Assembly (NCBI RefSeq): GCF_009299505.1
Contig: NZ_WBSM01000011.1
Location: 48,738-112,737, forward strand
Length of the DNA: 64,000 bases
DNA from: Bifidobacterium ramosum
GTDB lineage: Bacteria; Actinomycetota; Actinomycetes; Actinomycetales; Bifidobacteriaceae
Direction of reading: 5' to 3'
Both the position numbers and the translations under genes were made by a program. This document shows positions 53,853-61,611 of this stretch, one piece after another (the stretch's first letter is position 1; each line of letters begins with the position of its first letter). The notes beneath the pieces are model-generated. The model ran no database searches and was not told where the DNA came from. It saw only the letters and a list, made by a program, of their open reading frames with translations.

Positions 53853-56810
53853 CTACTCCTCGTGCTTGGCGGCGTGGAGGAGGTTGCGCGGGTTCTTCGG
53901 GTCGTCGGCCTTGAACTCCTCGACCTTCTTGACCTCGAAGAACTTCTGGAGTTCCTCAAGGCTCATCGCGGTCGCAGTGCCGAGCGACTCGTCGCTCATC
54001 GAATACTCGTCCTCGTCCGGGGCGACCTGCGGGGTCGACTGGGACTGCGGTTGGAACGGATTCGGCTGCGACGTGAACGACTGCTGCGGTTGCGCGGCGG
54101 ACGGCTGCTGACGGTTCAGGACCGGGATCGGCTGCTGCGCGGCCCATGGATCGTCGTCCGGCGGGGCGACGTCCGGCAGCGGAATCGGCTGATCCCACGG
54201 ATCGGCAGTGGCGAATGACGGATCCGCCGGGATATTCGGCGCGACTGCGGCGTGTTCGGCGGCGACCGAGGCGTGCTGAGCGAGCGGGGTCGGCTGGTTC
54301 CACGGATCGACAGATGGTTGCGGCTGGGATGCCACTGCCGGTTGGTTCCACGGATCGGCGGACGGCGACGGATGAGCCGCGGCTACGGGCTGCGACGCGG
54401 CCGACGACTGGGACGCCGCCGGAGTCGCCGGCGGGGTCGCCGGCGGGGTCGCCGATGCAGGCTGCGCCCACGGATCGGTGTCGTCGGACAGGTCGGGGAC
54501 GGCAACGTGCTTGTGGTGCGGTTCGCCGGCCGGCCGAGCGTTATCCGACGCGACCGCCGTACCCGACGCCGCGTGATGCGCGGCCGTGGTCGACTTCGGC
54601 AGCGCATGCACGGTGCCGTCGGGCTGCGCCCACGGATCGTCAGCGGCGGATGTGTCGGACGCTGCCGCACCGGCACCATTGGCCCACGGATCATCGTCCA
54701 TCAGCGTGGCATCATGCGCAGCGTCATTATGCGCGGCATCCACAGCGGACGGAGCCGACGCACCGGATGCACCGGCTCGATGAACCTCGTCGTCATCCAC
54801 ATGGGCCGCGGACTCGGCGGCCGACGACGTATGCTGCTCACGATCGCCGGACTCCTGCGCACCGGTCGCCTCGGCCGAGGTCTTGGCAACCGCGGCCTGC
54901 AGGCTCTCCTGCAACAGCTGCGCCTTGACCTTCTGCTGCTGATCCTGCGGCAGTTTGCTGAACGGCGGCGCGACGCTGCCGTCGGCCATCTTGTTGGTCG
55001 GGGCGATCGACACGTTCTGGCCGAACATGGTGTGGACCTGATTGCGCAGGATGCTCACCACGTTCGTGGTGCCATCCACCGCCTCGTCCGCCACAGCCAG
55101 CGCGAACGCATACTTGCTCAGCGACTTGTCGAACTTGAGCCACAACCGCTGGCGGCCGGCATGCTCCTTGTCGGCAGACAGCAGGATCTTGGGGATCTTG
55201 TGGCGGTCGACGTAGCGGCGCACATCGGCGGGGAGCGCGGCGATCAGGGCATCCCACTTCTCATCGGGCGTGCGGGTGTCGGGAACCGGAGCTGGGGCCG
55301 GTTCCGACCGCGGAGTCGTTTGATCCGGGGAAGAGGCCGGCACCTCCTTGCCCCCCTCAGTCACGCTGCTCGTGACAGCTCCCCCTGCGAAGGGGAGCCG
55401 AGTTGCGAGTTCGCCTCCCTCGGCACGCGCGCCGGAAGCGGCTCCTTCCGACGATTGCTGCTGGGTTGTGGGTTCCGACGGCTGAGGCCGGGACTCGGTC
55501 GATCCGGCCGCATCGGCTACGGCCTGATTGCGCGCGGCACCGGCGAAACCGGTGCGCTGATTGCGCGACGAGCCGGCGAAACCGCCGGCGCGTGGCGCGG
55601 CGGTCGCGGCCCCTGCAGTCACGCCGGCCGAAGCACCGCCGCCGGCAACGCCCGCCGCCGCGGCATCAGCGCCGGCGCCGCCGGCATCAGACATCGCGAA
55701 ACCGTGCTCGCGCCCGGCCAACAGTCGCGCGGCGAGCAGTTCCAGTCGCATACGCGGCGAAATCGCACCGGTCATCGATCCCAACGTCGTGTTGATCGTA
55801 TCGGCCATCGCCGTCAGCGACGCCAATCCCAACGCCGACGCCTGCCGCTGCAAGTCGCCCATGTCCTCACCCTCGGCGGTATCGGACATCACCGATTCGG
55901 CCTTCTCGCCCGCCAACAGCAACACGAGCAGATCACGGACGCGCGCGAGCAGATCCTCCACGAACCGGCGCGGATCAAATCCGCCGACCACAACCTTCTG
56001 AATCACGCCGTACAACGCCTCGCCGTTCCGGTCGATCACCGCGTCGATCGCCTCGCCAATCAGCGCATCCGGAGTAAAACCGAGCAGCGCGACCGCCGAA
56101 TCATGCGAGATCACACCGTCCACGGCACCGACCATCAGCTGATCGAGCACGCTCAACGTATCACGCACCGAACCGCCGCCCGCGCGCATCGCCAACTTGA
56201 GCACGCCCGGCTCAGGCTTGATCGACTCCTTCGCGCAGATCGACTCGAGATACGGGCCCATGATCTCCTGTGGGACCAAGCGGAACGGGTAGTGGTGGGT
56301 GCGCGAACGGATCGTGCCGATCACCTTGTCCGGCTCGGTCGTCGCGAAGATGAACATGACGTGTTCCGGCGGCTCCTCCACGATCTTGAGCAGCGCGTTG
56401 AAGCCCTGCTGCGTGACCATGTGCGCCTCGTCGAGGATGAAGATCTTGTACCGGTCGCGGGCAGGCGCGAAGCCGGCGCGCTCGCGCAGTTCGCGGGCGT
56501 CGTCCACGCCGTTGTGGCTGGCCGCGTCGATCTCGACCACGTCGATCGAGCCGGGGCCGCCGGTGGCGAGGTCCTTGCAGCTCGCGCACTCGCCGCACGG
56601 GTGCGAGGTCGGGCCCTTCGCGCAGTTGATGCAGCGGGCGAGGATGCGGGCGGAGCTGGTCTTGCCGCAGCCGCGCGGGCCGGAGAACAGGTAGGCGTGG
56701 GTGAGCTTGCCCGCGTCGAGCGCGCGCATCAGCGGGATCGTGACCTGATCCTGCCCGATGACCCCGTCGAAGGTGTCCGGTCGATAACGTCGATACAGTG
56801 CAAGTGCCAT
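53853..56810 (-). CDS. dnaX: DNA polymerase III subunits gamma/tau
   Basis: The start is ATG 56810 (MALALYRRYRPDTFDGVIGQ), giving 985 residues. Walker A FSGPRGCGKTSSARIL lies near residue 41, followed by the zinc-binding Cys cluster CINC...CGECASC and the Walker B FILDEAHM. The clamp-loader core ends near residue 370. The rest is a long Ala/Pro-rich tau-like tail. Residues 470-487 (RLPFAGGAVTSSVTEGGK) are the translation of a dispersed repeat element. Residues 710-895 carry seven DPW motifs spaced by Pro/Ala-rich linkers. No clear slippage site for a gamma form is visible in the core. Confidence 0.95.
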   Translation of the reverse strand: MALALYRRYRPDTFDGVIGQDQVTIPLMRALDAGKLTHAYLFSGPRGCGKTSSARILARCINCAKGPTSHPCGECASCKDLATGGPGSIDVVEIDAASHNGVDDARELRERAGFAPARDRYKIFILDEAHMVTQQGFNALLKIVEEPPEHVMFIFATTEPDKVIGTIRSRTHHYPFRLVPQEIMGPYLESICAKESIKPEPGVLKLAMRAGGGSVRDTLSVLDQLMVGAVDGVISHDSAVALLGFTPDALIGEAIDAVIDRNGEALYGVIQKVVVGGFDPRRFVEDLLARVRDLLVLLLAGEKAESVMSDTAEGEDMGDLQRQASALGLASLTAMADTINTTLGSMTGAISPRMRLELLAARLLAGREHGFAMSDAGGAGADAAAAGVAGGGASAGVTAGAATAAPRAGGFAGSSRNQRTGFAGAARNQAVADAAGSTESRPQPSEPTTQQQSSEGAASGARAEGGELATRLPFAGGAVTSSVTEGGKEVPASSPDQTTPRSEPAPAPVPDTRTPDEKWDALIAALPADVRRYVDRHKIPKILLSADKEHAGRQRLWLKFDKSLSKYAFALAVADEAVDGTTNVVSILRNQVHTMFGQNVSIAPTNKMADGSVAPPFSKLPQDQQQKVKAQLLQESLQAAVAKTSAEATGAQESGDREQHTSSAAESAAHVDDDEVHRAGASGASAPSAVDAAHNDAAHDATLMDDDPWANGAGAAASDTSAADDPWAQPDGTVHALPKSTTAAHHAASGTAVASDNARPAGEPHHKHVAVPDLSDDTDPWAQPASATPPATPPATPAASQSSAASQPVAAAHPSPSADPWNQPAVASQPQPSVDPWNQPTPLAQHASVAAEHAAVAPNIPADPSFATADPWDQPIPLPDVAPPDDDPWAAQQPIPVLNRQQPSAAQPQQSFTSQPNPFQPQSQSTPQVAPDEDEYSMSDESLGTATAMSLEELQKFFEVKKVEEFKADDPKNPRNLLHAAKHEE
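55351..55400. repeat. Dispersed palindromic element, copy 2, translated within dnaX
   Basis: CCCCCTCAGTCACGCTGCTC then GTGACAGCTCCCCCTGCG and AAGGGGAGCC: the same element as at 47198, 58083 and 60311, in the coding sequence of dnaX and in frame. It adds about 17 residues in the linker of the tau tail. Confidence 0.8.
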
Positions 56811-57171
56811 GCCCACCAACCTACCGCAAGCCGGGTATCCGACCCGCGCGGCCCGGTCAACCGCGATCATCCGCGATCAACCGCTGCAGTCATACGCCGC
56901 GACCGTAACTCAACATCATCCCATCCTTCTCATTGAGTTACGGCCTTCCACAGCCTCCCAAACGACCGTAACTCAACATTATTCTGTCCCTACTGTTGAG
57001 TTACGGCCGTTTACCGACCCGAAAACGACCGTAACTCAACAAGAGACACGAGATGATGATGAGTTACGGTCGCCGCGCAGCTGATCGGCCCGGTTGATCG
57101 CCCAGACTGCCTGCCGCGGTCAACGGTCACGCCACCCCGCGCACCGTCACGCCGTCACGCCGCCACGCGCC
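56811..57171. repeat. Intergenic region with three 45-bp hairpins at an exact 63-bp period
   Basis: Hairpins at 56901-56945, 56964-57008 and 57027-57071 have arms GACCGTAACTCAA/TTGAGTTACGGTC (or GGCC) and different loops. Starts are 63 bp apart in both steps, with 18-bp spacers that differ in sequence. No ORF or promoter is evident in the rest. The region separates the divergent-looking dnaX start and the end of the taurine operon. Confidence 0.85.
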
Positions 57172-58020
57172 CTACTCCTGGTCGTCCTGCACGTAGATGG
57201 CCTGCGTGATCTCCTCGCGCAATGCCGCAAACTCGGGCATCGCGCGCACCTTGTCCATGTTGTCGGGGTCGTCCGGATCGCGCGGCAGGGTGATCGGAAT
57301 GTCCATCTTCACGGTGCCCGGGTGCGCGCTCATCACGATCACGCGGGTGGCGAGGAAGATCGCCTCGTCCACGCTGTGCGTGATGAAGAACACGGTGCTG
57401 TGTCGCTCGCGCCAGATGCGCAGCAGCTCGTTCTGCAGCTTCTCGCGAGTGAGCGCGTCCAGCGCGCCGTACGGCTCGTCCATGAGGATCAGGTCCGGTT
57501 CGGTGGCGAGCACGCGCGCGATCTGCGCACGCTGCTGCATGCCGCCGGACAACTCGTACGGACGGCGATCAGCCGCCGACGTCAGCCCGACCAGATCGAG
57601 GAAATGATCGGCCTTCTCCTTGCGCTCCCCCGCCGGCACGCCCTGCATCTTCATGCCGAACTCGACGTTCTTGCGCACGGTGAGCCACGGGTACAGCGGC
57701 GGCTTCTGGAACACGACGCCACGCTTCGGGCTCGGTCCGTTGATCGCGACGCCGCCCGACACGAGCGCGCCGTCGGTCGGCTTCTCGAATCCGGCGAGCA
57801 TGTTGAGCAACGTCGTCTTGCCGCAGCCGGACCGGCCGACCACGCAGATGAAGTCGTGCTTGTTGATGGTCAGGTTGATGTCGTGCAGCGCGGTGACCTC
57901 GTCGCCCTGTTGGGTGACGAACCGCTTGTTGACGCCGCGGATGTCAACCGCGACGCCGCGTTCGTCCATCGACTTCTTTTCGGTGAGCTCGCCCCAGGTG
58001 AGTCCGTTGTTGTCAGCCAT
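57172..58020 (-). CDS. tauB: Taurine-type ABC transporter ATP-binding protein
   Basis: The start is ATG 58020, after AAAGGA, for 282 residues. Walker A GRSGCGKTTLL lies near residue 64, Q-loop VVFQKPPLYPWLTV, signature ELSGGMQQRAQIA, Walker B LILMDEPYGALD and the H-loop THS. The PWLTV phrase in the Q-loop region is usual in the TauB/SsuB/NrtD group. It energises import with the permease and binding protein upstream. The transported substrate follows from the neighbouring aminotransferase, which prefers a taurine assignment over sulfonates in general or nitrate. Confidence 0.88.
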   Translation of the reverse strand: MADNNGLTWGELTEKKSMDERGVAVDIRGVNKRFVTQQGDEVTALHDINLTINKHDFICVVGRSGCGKTTLLNMLAGFEKPTDGALVSGGVAINGPSPKRGVVFQKPPLYPWLTVRKNVEFGMKMQGVPAGERKEKADHFLDLVGLTSAADRRPYELSGGMQQRAQIARVLATEPDLILMDEPYGALDALTREKLQNELLRIWRERHSTVFFITHSVDEAIFLATRVIVMSAHPGTVKMDIPITLPRDPDDPDNMDKVRAMPEFAALREEITQAIYVQDDQE

Positions 58021-58082
58021 GATCGGGTCCTTTCGTATGGAAGTCGTATTGAAGCAAGTGGCGAGTGTGCCGTCGAAGCCGC

Positions 58083-58131
58083 CGCTCCCCTCAGTCAACT
58101 ACGTTGACAGCTCCCCTCCTGGAGGGGAGCC
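58083..58131. repeat. Dispersed palindromic element, copy 3, between tauA and tauB
   Basis: GCTCCCCTCAGTCAACTACG then TTGACAGCTCCCCTCC and GGAGGGGAGCC. The change CAAC/GTTG keeps the central stem paired relative to the copies with CAGC/GCTG. Confidence 0.8.
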
Positions 58132-58149
58132 GAATATACGGCAACGGCG

Positions 58150-59247
58150 CTATTCCTTCGCCACCGCGTCGATCGCATCGGTGTAGAGCACGCTCGCGTA
58201 GTCGCCGCTCACCGCGTCGAGGCTGCCCTGTGTTTTGAGGAATTCGGCGGTGGCTTTGAAGATGCCAGGCAGCTGGCCGTGGAAAATGTCACTCTGGTCC
58301 TTGGCCTGCGGGTACGTGTAGCCGGCGAACTGCTGTTTGACGTCGTCGACCGAGTTGCCGAGGATCGTGGAGATCGATTCGGCGGAGGATTCCTCGTCGC
58401 TGGAGATCAGTCCGACGGCGTAGTTTTCGACCGCGGTCCATGTCGTCATCACGTCCGGATGCGCGGTGATGAACGCGTCGGTCGCGAGTTCCATATCGTA
58501 GGTCGCGGAACCGGTTTTCGCGGTCGCCGCGCTCGACGTGACGATCGTGCCGCCGTCGGCCTTGAGCGTGCTCAGCACCGGGTCCCATACCCATGCCGCG
58601 TCGATTTCGCCGCGCGTCCATGCGGCCGACATCTTGTCGGGGTCGAGGTTGATGAGGTGCACGCTCGTCTCGTTCATGCCGGCGTTGTGCAGTGCGGACA
58701 GCAGCGAGAAGTGCGAGGTCGAGCCGAATGGCACGGCGATGTTCTTGCCGGCGAGGTCCTTGACGGACTGGTAGTCGCCGCCGCGTGCGACGAGCGATTC
58801 GGCGTCGCCGATGATGTCGTGGATCCAGATGACCTTGATTGGCAGGTTGAGCGGGGCGGAGGCGGCGCGTACGGCCGGTGACGATCCGGCGAGGCCGATG
58901 TCGAGCGAGTTCGAGCCGAACGCCTGGATGACGTCGCCGCCGAAGTTGAATTGGCTCCACTGGATCGTCGCGTTCGGCAGGCAGGCTTCGAGCAGGCCCT
59001 TGTCCTTGACGATCAGGTCGGCGTTCGGGATGGCCTGCCATGCGATGCGCACGGTGCCAGTGAACTTGTCGTTTTTGGCCGATGCGACCGGGCATTCGGT
59101 GACGGCCGCGCCGGAGGTGTTGCCGACGAGTTCGTCGGCGGTCGGCATCTTTCCGCAGGCCGTGACGCCGGTCAGTGTCGCGCCGGCGAGCAGCGCGGCT
59201 GCGGTGCGGCGGATGACGGTTGCGGTACGTACGTTCACGCTCATCAT
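58150..59247 (-). CDS. tauA: Taurine-type ABC transporter substrate-binding lipoprotein
   Basis: A 365-residue precursor. The N-terminal signal ends in a lipobox (LTGVTAC, with Cys near residue 31), so the mature protein is lipid-anchored. VRIAWQAIPNADLIVKDKG and the later FNFGGDVIQAFGSNSLDIGL match the NrtA/SsuA/TauA fold, in which the glycine-rich loop binds a sulfonate or nitrate anion. WIHDIIGDAESLVARGG and GKNIAVPFGSTSHFSLL continue the fold. It sits between the permease and ATPase genes. A taurine substrate is inferred from the operon. Confidence 0.87.
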   Translation of the reverse strand: MMSVNVRTATVIRRTAAALLAGATLTGVTACGKMPTADELVGNTSGAAVTECPVASAKNDKFTGTVRIAWQAIPNADLIVKDKGLLEACLPNATIQWSQFNFGGDVIQAFGSNSLDIGLAGSSPAVRAASAPLNLPIKVIWIHDIIGDAESLVARGGDYQSVKDLAGKNIAVPFGSTSHFSLLSALHNAGMNETSVHLINLDPDKMSAAWTRGEIDAAWVWDPVLSTLKADGGTIVTSSAATAKTGSATYDMELATDAFITAHPDVMTTWTAVENYAVGLISSDEESSAESISTILGNSVDDVKQQFAGYTYPQAKDQSDIFHGQLPGIFKATAEFLKTQGSLDAVSGDYASVLYTDAIDAVAKE

Positions 59248-59307
59248 GATTCCTCTCTACGATCGCTCGGTTTGCTGGTTGCATACGGCTGGTTGCATAC
59301 GGCTGGC

Positions 59308-60267
59308 TTATTCCTTGCCGACCCACGGCGTCACCAGATGCGTGATGCCGAGGATGAGCCAGTCGAGCAGCAGTGCGGCGATGCCGATCACGAAGATGCA
59401 GGCGATGGTCAGCGGCGTGTTCAGTTCGGTGCCGGACAGGTACGCGAGCGCACCGATGCCGGGGATGCCGTTGTTGAGTTCGGCCGCGACGACGGTGGTC
59501 CATGCGAAGCCGACCGCGAGGCGTATGCCGTTCATGATGGACGGCAGCGCGCTTGGGAACACGACGAACAGGAACGCCTTCGGCCGTGAGGCGCCGAGCG
59601 AGAGTGCCGAGTTGACGCGGTCGCGGTTCACGCCGTTGATGCCGTCCACCGTGGCGAGCACGATCGGCGGGAACGCGGCGAGGAACAGCAGCCAGATCTT
59701 CGTGGTGTCACCGATGCCGAACCAGACGATGAGCAGGCCGATGTAGCCGAGCGGCGGCAGGGCGCGGATGAAGTTGATGTACGGCAGGATGATGCGGTTG
59801 AGCCAGCCGATTTCGGCGAGCAGGAAGCCGACGAGCACGCCGACGATGATGCCGAGCAGCATGCCGATGCCGATGCGTTCGAGGCTGACGACGAGGTGCT
59901 GCCACAGGAAGTACTGCTGTTCGCCGCACACGATGCGTGACGATCCGGCGGATGCCGGGCGGCAGCTGTTCGCTTCGATGAACGCGTGCCATACGGCTTG
60001 CGGGCTGGGCAGGTACAGCGAGTTGATCAGGTTCGCGGAGGTCGCCGCCCACCACACTGCGATGAGCAGGATGAGCGAGATGATCGGCTGGATTTTCTTC
60101 GACTGCATCCATGCCGGCATCGGCTTGCGTTTGGCGGTCGCCGCGCCTTCCACGATCGCGGTGCCGGCGATCGCGGTTCCCGCCGCGACTGGCGTGGTCG
60201 GCGCCGCCGGCGCCGTATCCGTGGTCGTCGGGCCGTCTGATGCGGTCGGTGTTGTTGCATCGCTCAT
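59308..60267 (-). CDS. tauC: Taurine-type ABC transporter permease
   Basis: I start at ATG 60267 after GAGAGGAACG, for 319 residues. The first 65 residues are an Ala/Thr-rich cytoplasmic tail. Six membrane helices follow, with the BPD signature EELGWLNR-like AEIGWLNRIILPYINFIRAL and later the EAA-loop phrase ALSLGASRPKAFLFVVFPSA before FAWTTVVAAELN. This is the SsuC/TauC permease group. Gene order downstream is binding protein then ATPase. Confidence 0.87.
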   Translation of the reverse strand: MSDATTPTASDGPTTTDTAPAAPTTPVAAGTAIAGTAIVEGAATAKRKPMPAWMQSKKIQPIISLILLIAVWWAATSANLINSLYLPSPQAVWHAFIEANSCRPASAGSSRIVCGEQQYFLWQHLVVSLERIGIGMLLGIIVGVLVGFLLAEIGWLNRIILPYINFIRALPPLGYIGLLIVWFGIGDTTKIWLLFLAAFPPIVLATVDGINGVNRDRVNSALSLGASRPKAFLFVVFPSALPSIMNGIRLAVGFAWTTVVAAELNNGIPGIGALAYLSGTELNTPLTIACIFVIGIAALLLDWLILGITHLVTPWVGKE

Positions 60268-60310
60268 GATCGTTCCTCTCTTCATTCGCGTCTTGTTTGG
60301 CCAGTCTTCT

Positions 60311-60419
60311 GGCTCCCCTCAGTCAGCTTCGCTGACAGCTCCCCTCAGCGAGGGGAGCCGCTACAAGGCTCGGCTCCCCCTATAAGGGGGAGCCGGCAGC
60401 CGCAGGCTGACTGAGCCGC
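60311..60419. repeat. Two dispersed palindromic elements in inverted arrangement between tauF and tauC
   Basis: 60311-60360 carries the element in the same sense as at 58083. 60370-60419 carries a diverged copy in reverse (GCTCCCCC, then GGGGGAGCC, ending AGGCTGACTGAGCC). Together they can form a long stem in the operon transcript. Confidence 0.75.
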
Positions 60420-60439
60420 TACAGGCCCACCAGCTGCCG

Positions 60440-61570
60440 TCACTCCGTCGCCGCGAGGTGCTCGTACATGTCGCGCAGCATGTCGTCGGTGATTTCGACC
60501 GGGTTGTTGTACAGGTTCGGATGCCGGCTGATGCGCACCAGATCGTCGATCTGCGCATCGGTCAACTGCAAATCCTTCAGTCCGGTACGCAACCCGACCT
60601 TGACTTTCAGATCGTGGATCGCGTCGGCCATCGCGTCGACGTCGGCGAATCCGATCGCCTGCGCGAACTCCTGCACGCGACCGTGCTGCGCGTCCGCGTT
60701 CACCCGCGCGAACCAGTCCAGCGTCAGTCCACAGGCCTCGCCGTGCGGAATCCCGTGGATGTTGGTCAACGGGAACGAGCAGGCGTGCGACGACGTGGTC
60801 TTCGGCAGCGTGAACGCGAGTCCGGCGATCACCGACGCCTCGCACATCTTCTGCCGCGCCTCCGCGTTGGTCGGATCGGCCACGGCGATCGGCAGGTACT
60901 TGAAGACGAGCGGCGCGGCGTGGATCGCGCACGCGTCGCAGATCGGCTGGTGACCCTTGCTCCAGTAGCCTTCGATCGCCTGGCTGAGCACGTCCATGCC
61001 GCAGGACGCGGTGACGTGCGGCGGCACGGAGTACGTGAGTTCGGGGTCGATGATCGCGACGGACGGGAAGAATCCGTCGGAGACGATCGGTGCCTTCTTG
61101 CCGAGCGCACGGTTGGTAAGCACGGATACGCAGGTGACCTCGCTGCCTGTACCGGCGGTGGTCGGCACGGCGATGAGCGGCAGATGGCCGAGCGGCATCG
61201 GCTTGCCGGTACCGTGATAGTCGGCGATCGAATCGTCCGTCAGGGCGATGCTGGCCGCGGCTTTCGCGAGGTCCATCGCGCTGCCGCCGCCCATCGCGAC
61301 GACGAACTTGAGGTGCTTGGCGCGGATGATCGCGGCGGCCGCGTCCACCTCGGTCACGTCCGGGTTCGGCGAAAAGTCGGCGAAAACCTCGGTGAGGGCG
61401 CCATCCGACTCGGCGACGAGCCGTGCCGCCGTGCCGTCGTGCACGAAATGATCGGAGGTGACGAGCAGGCCGCCCTCGGTCAGGCCCATGTCGGCGGCGA
61501 CGTCCTTGATCTCGCGCACGCGTCCGTTGCCGAAGCGGATCGCGACCGGCTGCTCATAATCCCACAGCAT
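60440..61570 (-). CDS. tauF: Iron-dependent alcohol dehydrogenase, probable sulfoacetaldehyde reductase
   Basis: ATG 61570 follows AAAGGAATC; the enzyme has 376 residues. It is a group III metal-dependent dehydrogenase: VVAMGGGSAMDLAKA and PTTAGTGSEVT bind NAD(P), and the metal ligands lie in CGMDVLSQAIEGYW, then SSHACSFPLTNIHGIPHGEA. Group members reduce many aldehydes. The position between a taurine-type aminotransferase and a TauABC transporter makes reduction of sulfoacetaldehyde to isethionate the likely job, as in SarD of Bilophila and TauF of Bifidobacterium kashiwanohense. The name is an inference from context; the family itself is certain. Confidence 0.83.
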   Translation of the reverse strand: MLWDYEQPVAIRFGNGRVREIKDVAADMGLTEGGLLVTSDHFVHDGTAARLVAESDGALTEVFADFSPNPDVTEVDAAAAIIRAKHLKFVVAMGGGSAMDLAKAAASIALTDDSIADYHGTGKPMPLGHLPLIAVPTTAGTGSEVTCVSVLTNRALGKKAPIVSDGFFPSVAIIDPELTYSVPPHVTASCGMDVLSQAIEGYWSKGHQPICDACAIHAAPLVFKYLPIAVADPTNAEARQKMCEASVIAGLAFTLPKTTSSHACSFPLTNIHGIPHGEACGLTLDWFARVNADAQHGRVQEFAQAIGFADVDAMADAIHDLKVKVGLRTGLKDLQLTDAQIDDLVRISRHPNLYNNPVEITDDMLRDMYEHLAATE

Positions 61571-61611
61571 GATGATTCCTTTCCGTGTGTCCCGGGCCGC
61601 GCCCGTAAAAC

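Noticed and set aside
54252..56936. 894-codon open frame opposite dnaX
   Set aside because: Extremely Arg/Gly-rich shadow of the dnaX coding strand without motifs.
56901..57071. CRISPR array
   Set aside because: The repeated parts are two arms around a variable loop, the spacers are 18 bp, there are only three units and no cas gene is near.
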